The notes: generated by a model not told the origin, from the sequence alone. Numbered from the stretch's first letter, positions 8,451-16,311 are shown. The stretch is 28,464 nucleotides of DNA from DATFYM01 sp035315065 (GCA_035315065.1 DATFYM010000064.1:1-28464), one strand, 5' to 3'. Made by a program: numbers and translations.

Positions 8451-9580
8451 TATCCCTCTACTGCCGCCAACAATCGGTCGATGTCCACGTCGTCGTTATA
8501 GAGGTACGGCGAGACGCGGATCATGCCGTGCCTCAGGCTCACCGCCACGTGCCGAGCGCGCAGCTCGGCGTGCAACGCTTCGGTAGCCGCCATCGACGGC
8601 GCCTGGAACCCCAGAATAGTCGAGCCCTGCTCGCCTTGTGCCGCAGAGAGCGTGTACCCGGCGCCGCGCACTCCATCGGCCAACCGGTCGAGCAGACGCC
8701 GGCAGTGCTGGTTCACCGTCCTGACGCCCACTGCTTCGACATATTCAAGCGAACTCTCCAGGCCGCTCAGGTTGATGAAACTTGCGGTTTCGCCAGTATC
8801 GAAGATGCGGGCCGCGTTCGGCAGCGTGAATCGGTCCATCGGGAGCGAGTCGAACTGGTCACTTCCTTCCACTGCGCTCCAGTTCACGACCGCGAGGTCG
8901 AGCCGATCCAGCAAGTTGCGTTGAAGGTACGCGAAGCCCGTTCCGTAGGGACCGAGCAACCACTTGTAGGCCGCGACGGCCATGGCATCCACCGGCAGCG
9001 CGCGCAGGTCCAACTCGATGGCCCCGACGCCCTGGGTACCGTCCACTACGAAGAGGGCGCCGCGCCGGTGCGCGAGGTCTCCCATCGCCCCCAAGTCAAT
9101 TCGAACTCCGGTGGAGTAGCTCACCCAGTCCAGCGCCACGACGCGCGTGCGCAAGGTGAGCGCAGCCGCCACATCCTCCGGACGGACGCATCCTGCGCGC
9201 GGCTCGATCACGGTGACGCGCACATCCCGCCGGCGCAGATGAAGCCAGGTAAAAAGGTTGGAGGGAAAGTTGGTGCCGGCGATCACCACCTCATCGCCAG
9301 CCTTCCACTCCAGGCCGCCCGCCACGATGCCGATGCCCTGGGTGGCGCTCGCGGTGAGCGCGATCTCATCCAGGCCCGCGCCTGCCAAGCGCGACAACCG
9401 TGCCCGTACCCGCTCCGGCCCTTCGAAATAGTCCGGCTCCGTCACCCGCACTGGGTGGCACTTGAGCTCGATCGCCTCGCGAAGCCTCGCGGCCGTTACA
9501 TTGGGAAAAGGCCCTTGATAAGCGCAGTCCAGATACACGGTGGGCGAAAAGTCGGAGAAATCGGCTGAAAATTGGTTCAT
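8438..9580 (-). CDS. Class V aminotransferase (cysteine desulfurase/kynureninase-like fold)
   Basis: A PLP-dependent enzyme of fold type I, class V. From the start chosen here (380 residues), the PLP-binding lysine is K206 in AVAAYKWLLGPYGTGF, D180 in VVDGTQGVGA contacts the pyridine nitrogen, and TASATQGIG (residues 76-84) forms the phosphate pocket. This resembles the SufS/EgtE/isopenicillin-epimerase-like branch, but the exact substrate is unclear. An upstream in-frame ATG at 9631 lies within a repeat array and gives a non-family N-terminus, so ATG 9580 (MNQFSADF) is preferred. Neither has a good ribosome site. The last residues, GYGRR, are encoded by another repeat. It could use cysteine, a sulfur compound or an amino acid derivative. 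Confidence 0.87.
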   Translation of the reverse strand: MNQFSADFSDFSPTVYLDCAYQGPFPNVTAARLREAIELKCHPVRVTEPDYFEGPERVRARLSRLAGAGLDEIALTASATQGIGIVAGGLEWKAGDEVVIAGTNFPSNLFTWLHLRRRDVRVTVIEPRAGCVRPEDVAAALTLRTRVVALDWVSYSTGVRIDLGAMGDLAHRRGALFVVDGTQGVGAIELDLRALPVDAMAVAAYKWLLGPYGTGFAYLQRNLLDRLDLAVVNWSAVEGSDQFDSLPMDRFTLPNAARIFDTGETASFINLSGLESSLEYVEAVGVRTVNQHCRRLLDRLADGVRGAGYTLSAAQGEQGSTILGFQAPSMAATEALHAELRARHVAVSLRHGMIRVSPYLYNDDVDIDRLLAAVEGYGRR

Positions 9581-9585
9581 TGAGT

Positions 9586-9669
9586 CATTGGACCATTGAT
9601 CCATTAAGTTAAGAAACAAAATCTGGGTCAATGGTCCAATGGCTCAATGGCCCAATGGCCCAATGAATC
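9586..9669. repeat. CAATGGC array with inverted partner
   Basis: CATTGGACCATTGA (9586-9599) is matched exactly by TCAATGGTCCAATG (9628-9641). Three further units of CAATGG(C) run on to 9669. It covers the whole gap between the aminotransferase and the next minus-strand gene. Confidence 0.85.
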
Positions 9670-9677
9670 AATTCCCT

Positions 9678-10217
9678 CTACTTTCGGTCCGCCTCCCGCA
9701 ACGTCTGACTCAGGTGGGCGACAATCAAGTCGGCCGAGTCTTGAACGCTCTCTGCTAAGGAGGGAGGATTGTAAGGGCGGCGCACAATATCCTGCCAGAT
9801 CGACGAACCCGAAGCACGGTCATTCAGAAAGACCTCCGAGTGCAACTGCTTGAGGTGTCGCGAATCAAAGCACGTTCCGGTCAAAACGGCATCCGCGTCC
9901 TTGCGCTCCGCCACGATGCGAAACCGGCCCATTTTCGCCAGTCCCTCCGTCAGCTTATCGCTGAGTTGATTGTCGATTCGATCGACGTAAACGGTGCGGA
10001 TGTGCATCAGCTTTCGTTCATCGGTCACGGTAGAACTGTGCGGGCCCCCTGGCGACGCCGCACCGCTATCGGGCGCCCGTTTCCCCAGGGTCGGCCGCTG
10101 CGGCTGGTCTGTCTGTTGCTGCTGGTCGGGCTGTTGCTGCTGGTTCGGATTGTCTTGCGCCCTCAGCGTGGAACAAACCATGAGCGTGATAGCAAGACCC
10201 AGATGCAGGATTCGCAT
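9678..10217 (-). CDS. Exported small protein, glutamine-rich linker, unknown function
   Basis: A 179-residue protein with a signal peptide (MRILHLGLAITLMVCSTLRA), a glutamine-rich stretch at residues 23-42, and a compact C-terminal domain of about 100 residues. The domain begins IRTVYVDRIDNQLSDKLTEGL and contains RFRIVAERKDADAVLTGTC. That pattern, a periplasmic domain asking how a gene product behaves across subunits, recalls the CsgG/LptE-like or TolB-N-like alpha/beta folds, but I cannot assign it. A Cys is present in the signal region, but no clear lipobox. It stands alone on the minus strand, divergent from the GntR operon across a 215-base gap. A conserved hypothetical exported protein is the safe call. 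Confidence 0.7.
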   Translation of the reverse strand: MRILHLGLAITLMVCSTLRAQDNPNQQQQPDQQQQTDQPQRPTLGKRAPDSGAASPGGPHSSTVTDERKLMHIRTVYVDRIDNQLSDKLTEGLAKMGRFRIVAERKDADAVLTGTCFDSRHLKQLHSEVFLNDRASGSSIWQDIVRRPYNPPSLAESVQDSADLIVAHLSQTLREADRK

Positions 10218-10261
10218 AACATCCTCCGCCTCTCGATGTCTGCCTTTAGTTTACCAAAACA

Positions 10262-10339
10262 GTTGAAAGTCGAAAGTCGAAAGTCGAGAGGTCAGGCCCA
10301 AACGTCTTCTCCTTCGACTTTCAACTTTTGACTCTCGAC
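10262..10339. repeat. AGTCGAA array with inverted partner
   Basis: GTTGAAAGTCGAA (10262-10274) pairs exactly with TTCGACTTTCAAC (10313-10325), and GTCGAGAG (10283-10290) with CTCTCGAC (10332-10339). The unit AAGTCGA is repeated three times in the left arm. It lies just upstream of the GntR operon promoter, between divergent genes. Confidence 0.85.
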
Positions 10340-10385
10340 TCTTACAAAATGACCTGCCAAGGAAACCAGGACAGTACAAAAAAGC

Positions 10386-10414
10386 TTGACAGGGTCAACT
10401 CGCTTTTGTATATT
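10386..10414 (+). promoter_or_regulatory. Sigma-70-type promoter of the gntR operon
   Basis: TTGACA at 10386-10391, a 17-base spacer, and TATATT at 10409-10414. This is close to the bacterial consensus and points at the gntR start (10433), so the leader would be very short, roughly a dozen bases. Confidence 0.8.
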
Positions 10415-10419
10415 GTACA
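10407..10419. promoter_or_regulatory. Candidate GntR operator over the -10 box
   Basis: A 4-base palindrome with a 5-base centre, TGTA-N5-TACA, overlaps the -10 hexamer and the likely start site. Another TACA-like half, GTACAAAAAAGC, lies just upstream of the -35 box and partly mirrors GCTTTTGTA. A repressor bound here would block transcription; autoregulation by the downstream GntR protein is the simplest reading. Confidence 0.45.
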
Positions 10420-10432
10420 TAGACAGAAGACA

Positions 10433-10840
10433 ATGAGTCAAAGCGCACCGGTACTGAAGATCGATTTGGCCTCCCCGGAGGCCGCATACGAGCAGATCAC
10501 CAGCGGGCTCCGCACCCTGCTGGTTGCGGGAAAATTTCGCACCGGCGGCCAACTCCCCACGGTCCGCCAGCTCGCCATGGACCTCGGAGTCCACCACAAC
10601 ACGGTGGCGGAGGCCTACCGCATTCTCGCGGAAGAGGGCTGGCTGGATTTGAAGCGGGGTCGAGGAGCCACCGTCGTCGAGCGCCCTCGACCAGAGGCCA
10701 CACCCGAGGCGCACGCGAAGTTCGCTCGCCGCCTCCAGGAACTGGTGGCGCGCGCGATCGCTGAAGGCGTGCCCGGGGCTGCCGTCGCTCGTGAGCTGGA
10801 CGATCTCAGCCGGAAACTCCGCGCGGGAGGAATAAGATGA
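10433..10840 (+). CDS. YtrA-subfamily GntR transcriptional regulator
   Basis: A 135-residue DNA-binding protein: an N-terminal winged helix-turn-helix (about residues 15-85) with the family signatures YEQITSGLRTLLVAGKF, LPTVRQLAMDLGVHHNTVAEAYRILAEEGW and the wing LKRGRGATVV, then a short helical tail. The small size and lack of a large ligand domain mark the YtrA group, whose members often repress their own operons. The start at 10433 is chosen because the N-terminus of an upstream in-frame ATG (10328) would lie within repeat and promoter DNA. The TGA stop overlaps the ATG of the next gene (ATGA), so translation is coupled. The ligand or signal is unknown. Confidence 0.9.
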   Translation: MSQSAPVLKIDLASPEAAYEQITSGLRTLLVAGKFRTGGQLPTVRQLAMDLGVHHNTVAEAYRILAEEGWLDLKRGRGATVVERPRPEATPEAHAKFARRLQELVARAIAEGVPGAAVARELDDLSRKLRAGGIR

Positions 10841-12219
10841 TGAAGATTGCTTTCGCTCTGCTCTGGGTTGCAGCGCTTGGCACCACAAGCCTCGCCGCAC
10901 CCCAAACAACGCCCGACCTCGAGTCCCTCGCCAGGGACCTGACGCAAAAGTTGGCGGGGAGGCAATTCGACCCTATCGTCACGCATTTTGACGAGACGAT
11001 GACCTCGGCGATGCGCTCTGCCAAGCTGGCCGAGTTCTGGGACGGCCTCATCGGGCAGGTGGGTGCCTTCCAGTCCATCGCCGCGACGCGCGTCCAGCCG
11101 GTCCAGGGCTATCAAGTAGTAGTGGTGACCTCGAAGTTCGAAAAGGCCACGCTCAACCTCAAGTGGGTCTTCGATTCCAAGGGCCGCGTTGCTGGATTCA
11201 ACGTCGCGCCGGTGGAGGCGGACGCACCGTGGACGCCCCCTGATTACGCCAAGCCCGCCAGCTTTCACGAGCAGGAGATCACGGTCGGCAGCACACCCTG
11301 GCAACTCCCGGGCACGTTGACCCTTCCCAACGAGTCCAAAGGGGCCGGACCATTCCCGGCCGTCGTGCTGGTCCAGGGGTCCGGCCCCCACGATCAGGAC
11401 GAAACCATCAGCCCCAACAAACCGTTCAAGGATCTCGCTTGGGGCCTGGCAAGCCGGAACATCGCCGTTGTCCGTTACAACAAGCGGACGCTCCAGTACG
11501 GCAAGGAAATCATGGCGCAGGGGTCGGGCCTCACAGTCAACGAAGAGACTGTGGACGATGCACGATCCGCAGTGGCGCTTCTCTCGAAGCAGCCGGAGAT
11601 CGATCCCCGGCGCATCTTCGTGCTGGGGCACAGTCTGGGAGGCACACTCGCGCCTCGTATCGCGCAAAGCGACGCTCAGGTAGCCGGCCTCGTGATCATG
11701 GCTGGCAGCACCCGTCCCCTTGAAAAAGTGATTGTCGAACAGCTCAAGTACATCGCCAGCCTCGACGGGCAGGTCACCGCTGAAGCACAGAAGCGGATTG
11801 ACGCCGCAGAACAGTCGGCCAAGGAAATCGAGAGCCCCACGCTCGCTGCTGACACCAAGCTGAATGTGCTGGGGGCGACGATTCCCGGGTCCTACTTTCT
11901 CGACTTGCGCGGTTACCATCCGGCCGAAGTGGCGGCACAACTCAAGATCCCGATGCTCATCCTGCGCGGAGAACGCGACTACCAGGTGACCGCGGAAGAC
12001 TTCGACGGTTGGAAGAAAGCCCTGGGGGGCAAACCGGAGGTCACACTAAAAGTCTACCCGGGACTCTTCCACCTCTTCATGCCCAGCAGTTCCCCTGGCA
12101 CAGGACTCGGCACGCCGGCCGACTACCAGAAGCCCGGCCATGTGGTCGAGCCGGTGATCGAAGACATCGCAAGCTGGATCCACCTGTATAGGATCAACCA
12201 GCGGGGAGGTTCAATATGA
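10837..12219 (+). CDS. Exported alpha/beta hydrolase with DUF3887-like N-terminal domain
   Basis: A 460-residue hydrolase with a signal peptide (residues 1-20). Residues about 25-125 resemble the DUF3887 cystatin-like domain (LESLARDLTQKLAGRQFDPIVTHFDE). Residues 145-455 are an alpha/beta-hydrolase fold with the likely triad S266 (GHSLGG), D381 (LRGERDYQV) and H412 (PGLFHLF). The related family is dienelactone hydrolase/acyl-peptide esterases such as YqiA or BAAT-type proteins that act on ester bonds. The start overlaps the gntR stop, and a GGGAGG lies 6-12 bases upstream, in the gntR coding sequence; the alternative ATG at 10840 is also possible. The next gene overlaps it by 4 bases, so all three genes are probably made as one unit. 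The substrate is unknown, but an export signal and a paired membrane protein suggest an envelope role. Confidence 0.88.
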   Translation: MMKIAFALLWVAALGTTSLAAPQTTPDLESLARDLTQKLAGRQFDPIVTHFDETMTSAMRSAKLAEFWDGLIGQVGAFQSIAATRVQPVQGYQVVVVTSKFEKATLNLKWVFDSKGRVAGFNVAPVEADAPWTPPDYAKPASFHEQEITVGSTPWQLPGTLTLPNESKGAGPFPAVVLVQGSGPHDQDETISPNKPFKDLAWGLASRNIAVVRYNKRTLQYGKEIMAQGSGLTVNEETVDDARSAVALLSKQPEIDPRRIFVLGHSLGGTLAPRIAQSDAQVAGLVIMAGSTRPLEKVIVEQLKYIASLDGQVTAEAQKRIDAAEQSAKEIESPTLAADTKLNVLGATIPGSYFLDLRGYHPAEVAAQLKIPMLILRGERDYQVTAEDFDGWKKALGGKPEVTLKVYPGLFHLFMPSSSPGTGLGTPADYQKPGHVVEPVIEDIASWIHLYRINQRGGSI

Positions 12220-13319
12220 GCACGCCATCCCTTGTGCTTCCGAGCTTGATCATGATCCTGATGATCGCGCTGCTTGTGGTGTTCTATTACGTGATCCCTC
12301 GATTGACGCGGCCAGATATCTACTTCGCGGTGACCGTCCAGCCTGATTTCCGCGATTCGGCCGAGGGTCGCGCGATCCTTGGCCGTTACCGGGTGGAGGT
12401 GGTGATTTACGGAATCATCGCCATTGCCGTAGCCCTCAGCGGTCTGCGGATTCCCCAGCCGTCAAGCGACAAACTGATCGTGGTCGGGCTGGTGCTTCAG
12501 CCGGTGGGCGCCTTCATCGCCTACTATCGGGCCCGCCGGAGGGTACTGCCGCACGCGGTGGCACCGGCCACGGTTCGTGAGGCGGCGCTCGCGCCGCACG
12601 ACGCGCGCCTGCCGGGTGGCTGGACCGCCCAGATTGGGCCGTTCGCGCTGCTGGCGGCGGTCGCCGTCGTGCTCCAACTCTACTGGAGCGCGATCCCCGA
12701 CCGCTTCCCCACCCATTGGGGAATGGACGGCCAACCTGACAACTGGGCCACGCGCAGCTTCACTGGAGTCTTCCTTCCGCTGCTCATGGGCGCCGTGCTC
12801 TGTGCCCTGACCGGCTTCCTCGCCTACGCGATCCTCCGCTGGTCGCGTGTGATCCGGATGGGCGGAGCGGCGGGCGAGAGCGAGCAGCACTTCCGTCGCA
12901 CGGTAGTCTCGATCGTCGTCGCCACGGAGTATTATCTGGCCCTGGTGTTCGCATGGACGGGCCTCCTGGCGCTCTCGTCGGCCCGAACCGGGCCGCCCGG
13001 GGTTGTACCGATCCTCGTCCTGACCCTCGGCTTTACGGTGGTGGTCACGGGCCTGCTGTTTCACGCCGGCCAAGGCGGCTCGCGTCTTGCCGGGGCCGCC
13101 GCTTCCGGAACGGTGGTCCCAGTGGGCGACCGCACCGCCGACCAGTACTGGAAACTGGGCCTCTTCTACTTCAACCGCGACGACCCGGCTCTGATCGTTG
13201 AAAAGCGCTTTGGGATCGGCTACACGTTCAACTTTGGACACACCGGCGCGTGGCTGGTGATCGGGGGGCTGGTGGCCATCGCCGTGCTGATCAGCGTCTT
13301 CACTCCAAGGCACCACTGA
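12216..13319 (+). CDS. DUF1648/DUF5808-like polytopic membrane protein
   Basis: A 367-residue membrane protein with about six to eight predicted helices. The block YWSAIPDRFPTHWGMDGQPDNW (from residue 156) is the signature of DUF1648, the domain found in SdpI-type immunity/signal proteins. The block DQYWKLGLFYFNRDDPALIVEKRFGIGYTFNFG near residues 306-340 matches DUF5808. The first helix is at residues 8-27. It overlaps the upstream hydrolase gene by four bases (ATGA), with GGGGAGG a few bases upstream. A GntR repressor paired with a DUF1648/DUF5808 protein is a known arrangement in Firmicutes and Acidobacteria, and in SdpI the membrane protein sequesters its repressor. Whether this one binds the GntR protein is a guess. 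Confidence 0.85.
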   Translation: MSTPSLVLPSLIMILMIALLVVFYYVIPRLTRPDIYFAVTVQPDFRDSAEGRAILGRYRVEVVIYGIIAIAVALSGLRIPQPSSDKLIVVGLVLQPVGAFIAYYRARRRVLPHAVAPATVREAALAPHDARLPGGWTAQIGPFALLAAVAVVLQLYWSAIPDRFPTHWGMDGQPDNWATRSFTGVFLPLLMGAVLCALTGFLAYAILRWSRVIRMGGAAGESEQHFRRTVVSIVVATEYYLALVFAWTGLLALSSARTGPPGVVPILVLTLGFTVVVTGLLFHAGQGGSRLAGAAASGTVVPVGDRTADQYWKLGLFYFNRDDPALIVEKRFGIGYTFNFGHTGAWLVIGGLVAIAVLISVFTPRHH

Positions 13320-13397
13320 GGATTTCGTGGCCAGCGTTTCCAGCCGCCAAGGAGCAAAACGACTCAAGCTGACTAGTCCCGATTCAGGCAGGCTATC

Positions 13398-13967
13398 CTA
13401 CTGCTTCAAGAGCTTCTCAATGGTCTCCACAACCTCGGCAGAGTCCGGTTTCACCGCGGGCTCAAACCGCGCCACGACGTTGCCATTGCGATCCACCACG
13501 AACTTGGTGAAGTTCCACTTGATCTCGCCGGCCACTGCCGGGTTGGCCTTCTGGGTGAGAAACTGATAGAGGGGTGTCGTGTCATCACCCTTTACGGAGA
13601 CCTTGGAAAACATGGGGAAGGTCACATTGTACTTAAGGCTGCAGAAGGTCTTGATCTCCGCATTGGTGCCGGGTTCTTGCGCGCCGAAGTTGTTGGCCGG
13701 GAAACCCAGTATCACCAATCCCTGATCCTTGTACTTCTCGTAGAGAGATTCCAGAGCGGAATATTGAGGCGTGAAGCCACAGCGGCTGGCAACGTTAACC
13801 AGGAGAATTACTTTCCCCTTGTAAGTTGAGAGTGGGGTCGCGTTGCCCTCGATCGAGGGGAGCGTGAAATCGTAGAGGCCAGGGGCGGCCAGCAATGGCA
13901 CTGCCCCGAGCACCATCAGTCCCACGAGCGAGGTCAAATGAAGGACGTTCGAAAAGCGCAGAAGCAT
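13398..13967 (-). CDS. Exported glutathione peroxidase (GPx/thioredoxin-dependent peroxidase)
   Basis: A 189-residue thioredoxin-fold peroxidase with an N-terminal signal or anchor (residues 8-28). It reduces hydroperoxides outside the cytosol. The catalytic cysteine C63 lies in NVASRCGFTPQY, with Q97 in ANNFGAQEPG and W151-N152 in KWNFTKF completing the tetrad. C109 in TFCSLKYNVTFP is the likely resolving cysteine, so thioredoxin-type electron donors are more likely than glutathione. A strong ribosome site, AAGGAGGAGG, precedes the ATG. It converges with the preceding operon, which ends 79 bases away. The length is normal for an exported member. Confidence 0.93.
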   Translation of the reverse strand: MLLRFSNVLHLTSLVGLMVLGAVPLLAAPGLYDFTLPSIEGNATPLSTYKGKVILLVNVASRCGFTPQYSALESLYEKYKDQGLVILGFPANNFGAQEPGTNAEIKTFCSLKYNVTFPMFSKVSVKGDDTTPLYQFLTQKANPAVAGEIKWNFTKFVVDRNGNVVARFEPAVKPDSAEVVETIEKLLKQ

Positions 13968-14081
13968 GATCCTCCTCCTTACTGAATTGTATTCTGTCTG
14001 GCCCTGCCTTCGAGGTCGAGTTCCCTGAAAGCTCAGTCTAGCTTACCCGGCGGAACCGAAGCAAGGGGTTGTTGCTTTAGA

Positions 14082-14119
14082 GGCGGCTTCACGCCGCCAT
14101 TTGGCGAGGTAAACTCGCC
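14082..14119. repeat. Two tandem GC-rich hairpins (interspersed-repeat type)
   Basis: GGCGGC-ttcac-GCCGCC (14082-14098) is followed at once by GGCGAG-gtaaa-CTCGCC (14103-14119), then a short T-run (CTTTT). The pair reads like an interspersed palindromic repeat. It could act as a terminator of plus-strand transcription, although no plus-strand gene ends nearby. It sits upstream of the orphan promoter at 14248. Confidence 0.65.
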
Positions 14120-14247
14120 GCTTTTCGATTTTGGGTCGAAGAGAAGGGCGAGCACGGCGGGTTCTTCAACCCAGAATCCAAAACAATACAGAGCGACATA
14201 AATCTCCGCGACGCCGATAAGTCATCTTTGGTAATAAAATTGCCTTC

Positions 14248-14276
14248 TTGACAAAACTAGATTAGCCTGTTATTCT
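14248..14276 (+). promoter_or_regulatory. Strong orphan promoter in a gene-poor stretch
   Basis: TTGACA at 14248-14253, a 17-base spacer and TATTCT at 14271-14276. No protein gene with a good start follows for about 900 bases; the DNA downstream instead holds GC-rich paired segments, so the product may be a non-coding RNA. Confidence 0.65.
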
Positions 14277-14282
14277 GCGTCT

Positions 14283-14570
14283 GTAGCGTCGGGGGCTAAG
14301 CTGAGGAAAGTAGGCTTGCTGAGGCCAGCTTGAGAGGCGCACGGATTGGACTTAGGCGGACGAAAGAGGTCGCTTGCATGGCGTTGGTACCGCAAGGAAG
14401 CTTGCAGGGGCACGGCCCGCGCTCCCTGACCAGGAAGGAAGCGGTGCTCAAGCCCACCGCCCGTTGGAAGAAGAGCAGAGCGGGCCGCGGCGAAACGGTT
14501 GCTGGTGGCCCAGTGGCGGCTGAAAACTTCCAGAAAGGTCAAACGAAGCCTTCAGGTTGTTTATAATCAG
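14283..14570 (+). ncRNA. Possible structured non-coding RNA, family unknown
   Basis: Downstream of the orphan promoter lies about 280 bases of stem-forming DNA. CGGCCCGC (14413-14420) pairs exactly with GCGGGCCG (14480-14487), and within them GCGGTG (14441-14446) pairs with CACCGC (14455-14460) and GCTCCCT with AGGAAGC. Earlier pairs are AAGCTG (14298-14303) with CAGCTT (14326-14331), and GCAAG (14392-14396) with CTTGC (14401-14405). No RNase P, tmRNA or 6S signature is clear. The GGAAGGAAGC at 14433-14442 recalls the SRP RNA apical loop, but the rest does not fit. Both ends are guesses. An alternative is a decayed gene. Confidence 0.35.
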
Positions 14571-14579
14571 TAGGATAAA

Positions 14580-14705
14580 TCAAAAAACGAAGCCAAACGA
14601 ACCCAAACGAAGCCACCAAGCCCTTTAGATTCAACACCAGTTTTTGGGCTAAATCCAAAACGAAGCCAAAACCAAGCCAAACGAAGCCAAAACGAAGCCG
14701 CCACG
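14580..14705. repeat. Degenerate AACGAAGCC repeat array
   Basis: About eight copies of AAACGAAGCC or AAACGAACCC, with spacers of mainly A and C, spread over 126 bases. It gives long open frames of repetitive character on the minus strand (a FGFVW-rich translation) that should not be annotated as genes. Confidence 0.75.
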
Positions 14706-14849
14706 TCCTTCGAAACGGCACGCCCTGAAAGACAAACCCAAAGGGAAGGGGCGGGCTCAGAGCGGGCAAGATCCCTGTGGCATCACTGGCAGTACGGGGG
14801 TGGGAGCGCCGATGGGAGTTCAGTCGCCGGCTTTGGGCGGGGCTCTAGA

Positions 14850-14972
14850 CTAGCCGGCCGTCACCGACCGGCGCTTCGGCGGAATGCGCATGAGGAACAC
14901 GTCTTTCGCCGCCAGGAAGACGGAGAAAGAAAAGATAACGACGAGGCCAGCCAGAGGGAGAGCGTTTGATTA
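14850..14972 (-). pseudogene. Remnant of a membrane-protein C-terminus
   Basis: The minus strand reads, without a start codon, about 39 residues ending at a TAG at 14850-14852: SNALPLAGLVVIFSFSVFLA then KDVFLMRIPPKRRSVTAG. A hydrophobic helix followed by a basic tail looks like the end of a membrane protein. The frame is closed upstream by a TAA at 14970-14972, so at most a fragment remains. The parent family is not identifiable from so little, and chance is possible. Confidence 0.25.
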
Positions 14973-15183
14973 GATGATCCGGCTGACCCAAGGTTCGATC
15001 CTTTGATCTCGCGAGCGCAAAGAGCGCCGCGACAGGGGTGGCTGGCTGTCACTTGTCACCCGGATTTTGCGCGATTATGCCGGATCGTGACGGATTGTGA
15101 TACTCTAACGGTTGCTGGGCCGAGCGCTGGTGGATAACGGTAATCCAAGAGGGCCCGGGCCGTGGTGATGGGGGCCAAATCCG

Positions 15184-16311
15184 ATGAGATCCAGGGTGGC
15201 AAGCGGTGTCCTGGCAGCGTGCTTCATAGCGTGCCTTTTTTCGTTGTGCCGGCGAGTGGCAAAAGCTGCGCCTTGGGAGAATAAGGTCGCCGGCTCCTGG
15301 AATCCGAAGGCCGCCGCCGCTTACCTCGATTATAGAGAGGGCTGGTGGATGGCGTGGCCGACGGCCGCCCGCGACCACAACACGTTCTGTGTCTCCTGCC
15401 ACACCGCGGTTCCTTACGCACTCTCCCGGCCCGCGCTGCGCGCTGCGCTCGGGGAGCAAGGCCCTTCCGTCAACGAACGCAGCCTTCTCGCGAGCGTTAC
15501 CAAGCGCGTGCGACTGTGGAAGGAGGTCGAGCCGTTCTACAGTGATGACAAACGCGGGGCCTACAAGACCAGCGAGTCGCGGGGGACCGAAGCCGTGCTC
15601 AATGCCCTGATCCTCGCCAGCGATGATGCCCGGAGCGGGAAACTGAGCGATGACGCGCGTCTAGCTTTCGACAACATGTGGGCTCTCCAGCAAACGACGG
15701 GAGACGCCAAGGGTGCGTGGGCGTGGCTGAGGTTCCATAACGAACCGTGGGAAGCGGACGACTCGCAGTTCTACGGAGCCGCCCTCGCCGCCGTCGCGGT
15801 GGGTACCGCGCCCGAGAACTATCGCGCCGCCCCCGAAATCCAAAACCGTCTTACACTGCTCCGCGAGTACCTTAACCGTGAATACGCCCGGCAGACCCTC
15901 ATCAATCGGGTGGTCCTTTTGTGGGCGGCGGCCAAAGTGCCGGGACTCCTCGCGACCGCACAGCAAGAGTCGATCATAGACGAGGCCCTGAGCCGACAGC
16001 AGTCCGATGGAGGCTGGAGTCTCGGTTCCCTTATCGGGGCATGGAAACGAGCCGACGGCACGCCGCTGGAAGTGAAAAGCGACGGGTACGCCACTGGCCT
16101 CATCGCGTTCGCGCTCGAACAGTCGGGCCTTCCCCGCGAGAACGTCCACTTGCAGCAAGCGTTGGCTTGGCTCGCCGGAAACCAGAGTCCGGCGGAAGGT
16201 CTGTGGCCGGGCTACTCGTTGAACAAACAGCATGACTTATCCACCGAGACCGGGCACTTCATGAGCGACGCGGCCACGGCCTATGCCGTGCTCGCACTGA
16301 CGGTAAGATAG
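15184..16311 (+). CDS. Exported terpenoid-barrel-like protein with a CxxCH motif
   Basis: A 375-residue exported protein (hydrophobic signal, residues 5-22). It resembles the prenyltransferase/squalene-cyclase alpha-barrel group: a GGW block (SDGGWSLGS, near 276-284), AWAWLRFHNEPWE, a repeat-like GLIAFALEQSG and an AWLAGNQSPAEGLWPGYS tail. Near the N-terminus the motif FCVSCHTAVPYAL contains C69-x-x-C72-H73, the covalent haem c-binding pattern, although with no clear distal ligand and only one copy. The catalytic DxDD of squalene-hopene cyclase is not visible, so it may not be a cyclase; an envelope haem protein or a substrate-binding barrel is an alternative. GGGGG lies about 10 bases before the ATG. 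Confidence 0.7.
   Translation: MRSRVASGVLAACFIACLFSLCRRVAKAAPWENKVAGSWNPKAAAAYLDYREGWWMAWPTAARDHNTFCVSCHTAVPYALSRPALRAALGEQGPSVNERSLLASVTKRVRLWKEVEPFYSDDKRGAYKTSESRGTEAVLNALILASDDARSGKLSDDARLAFDNMWALQQTTGDAKGAWAWLRFHNEPWEADDSQFYGAALAAVAVGTAPENYRAAPEIQNRLTLLREYLNREYARQTLINRVVLLWAAAKVPGLLATAQQESIIDEALSRQQSDGGWSLGSLIGAWKRADGTPLEVKSDGYATGLIAFALEQSGLPRENVHLQQALAWLAGNQSPAEGLWPGYSLNKQHDLSTETGHFMSDAATAYAVLALTVR

Noticed and set aside
10615..11940. 441-residue minus-strand open frame opposite the hydrolase
   Set aside because: It overlaps two well-supported plus-strand genes; high GC third positions create such frames.
14280..14570. RNase P or SRP RNA
   Set aside because: Short similarities (GAGGAAAGT, GGAAGGAAGC) exist, but the order, partner stems and conserved loops of either RNA are missing.
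14539..14769. 76-residue minus-strand open frame rich in FGFVW
   Set aside because: It is the translation of the AACGAAGCC repeat array, not a real protein.
14953..15010. tRNA-like segment: a T-arm CAAGG-TTCGATC-CTTTG and an AGAGGGAGAGCG that recalls a D-arm
   Set aside because: The acceptor and anticodon stems do not form and no CCA or sensible anticodon is found, so at best it is a decayed tRNA or chance.
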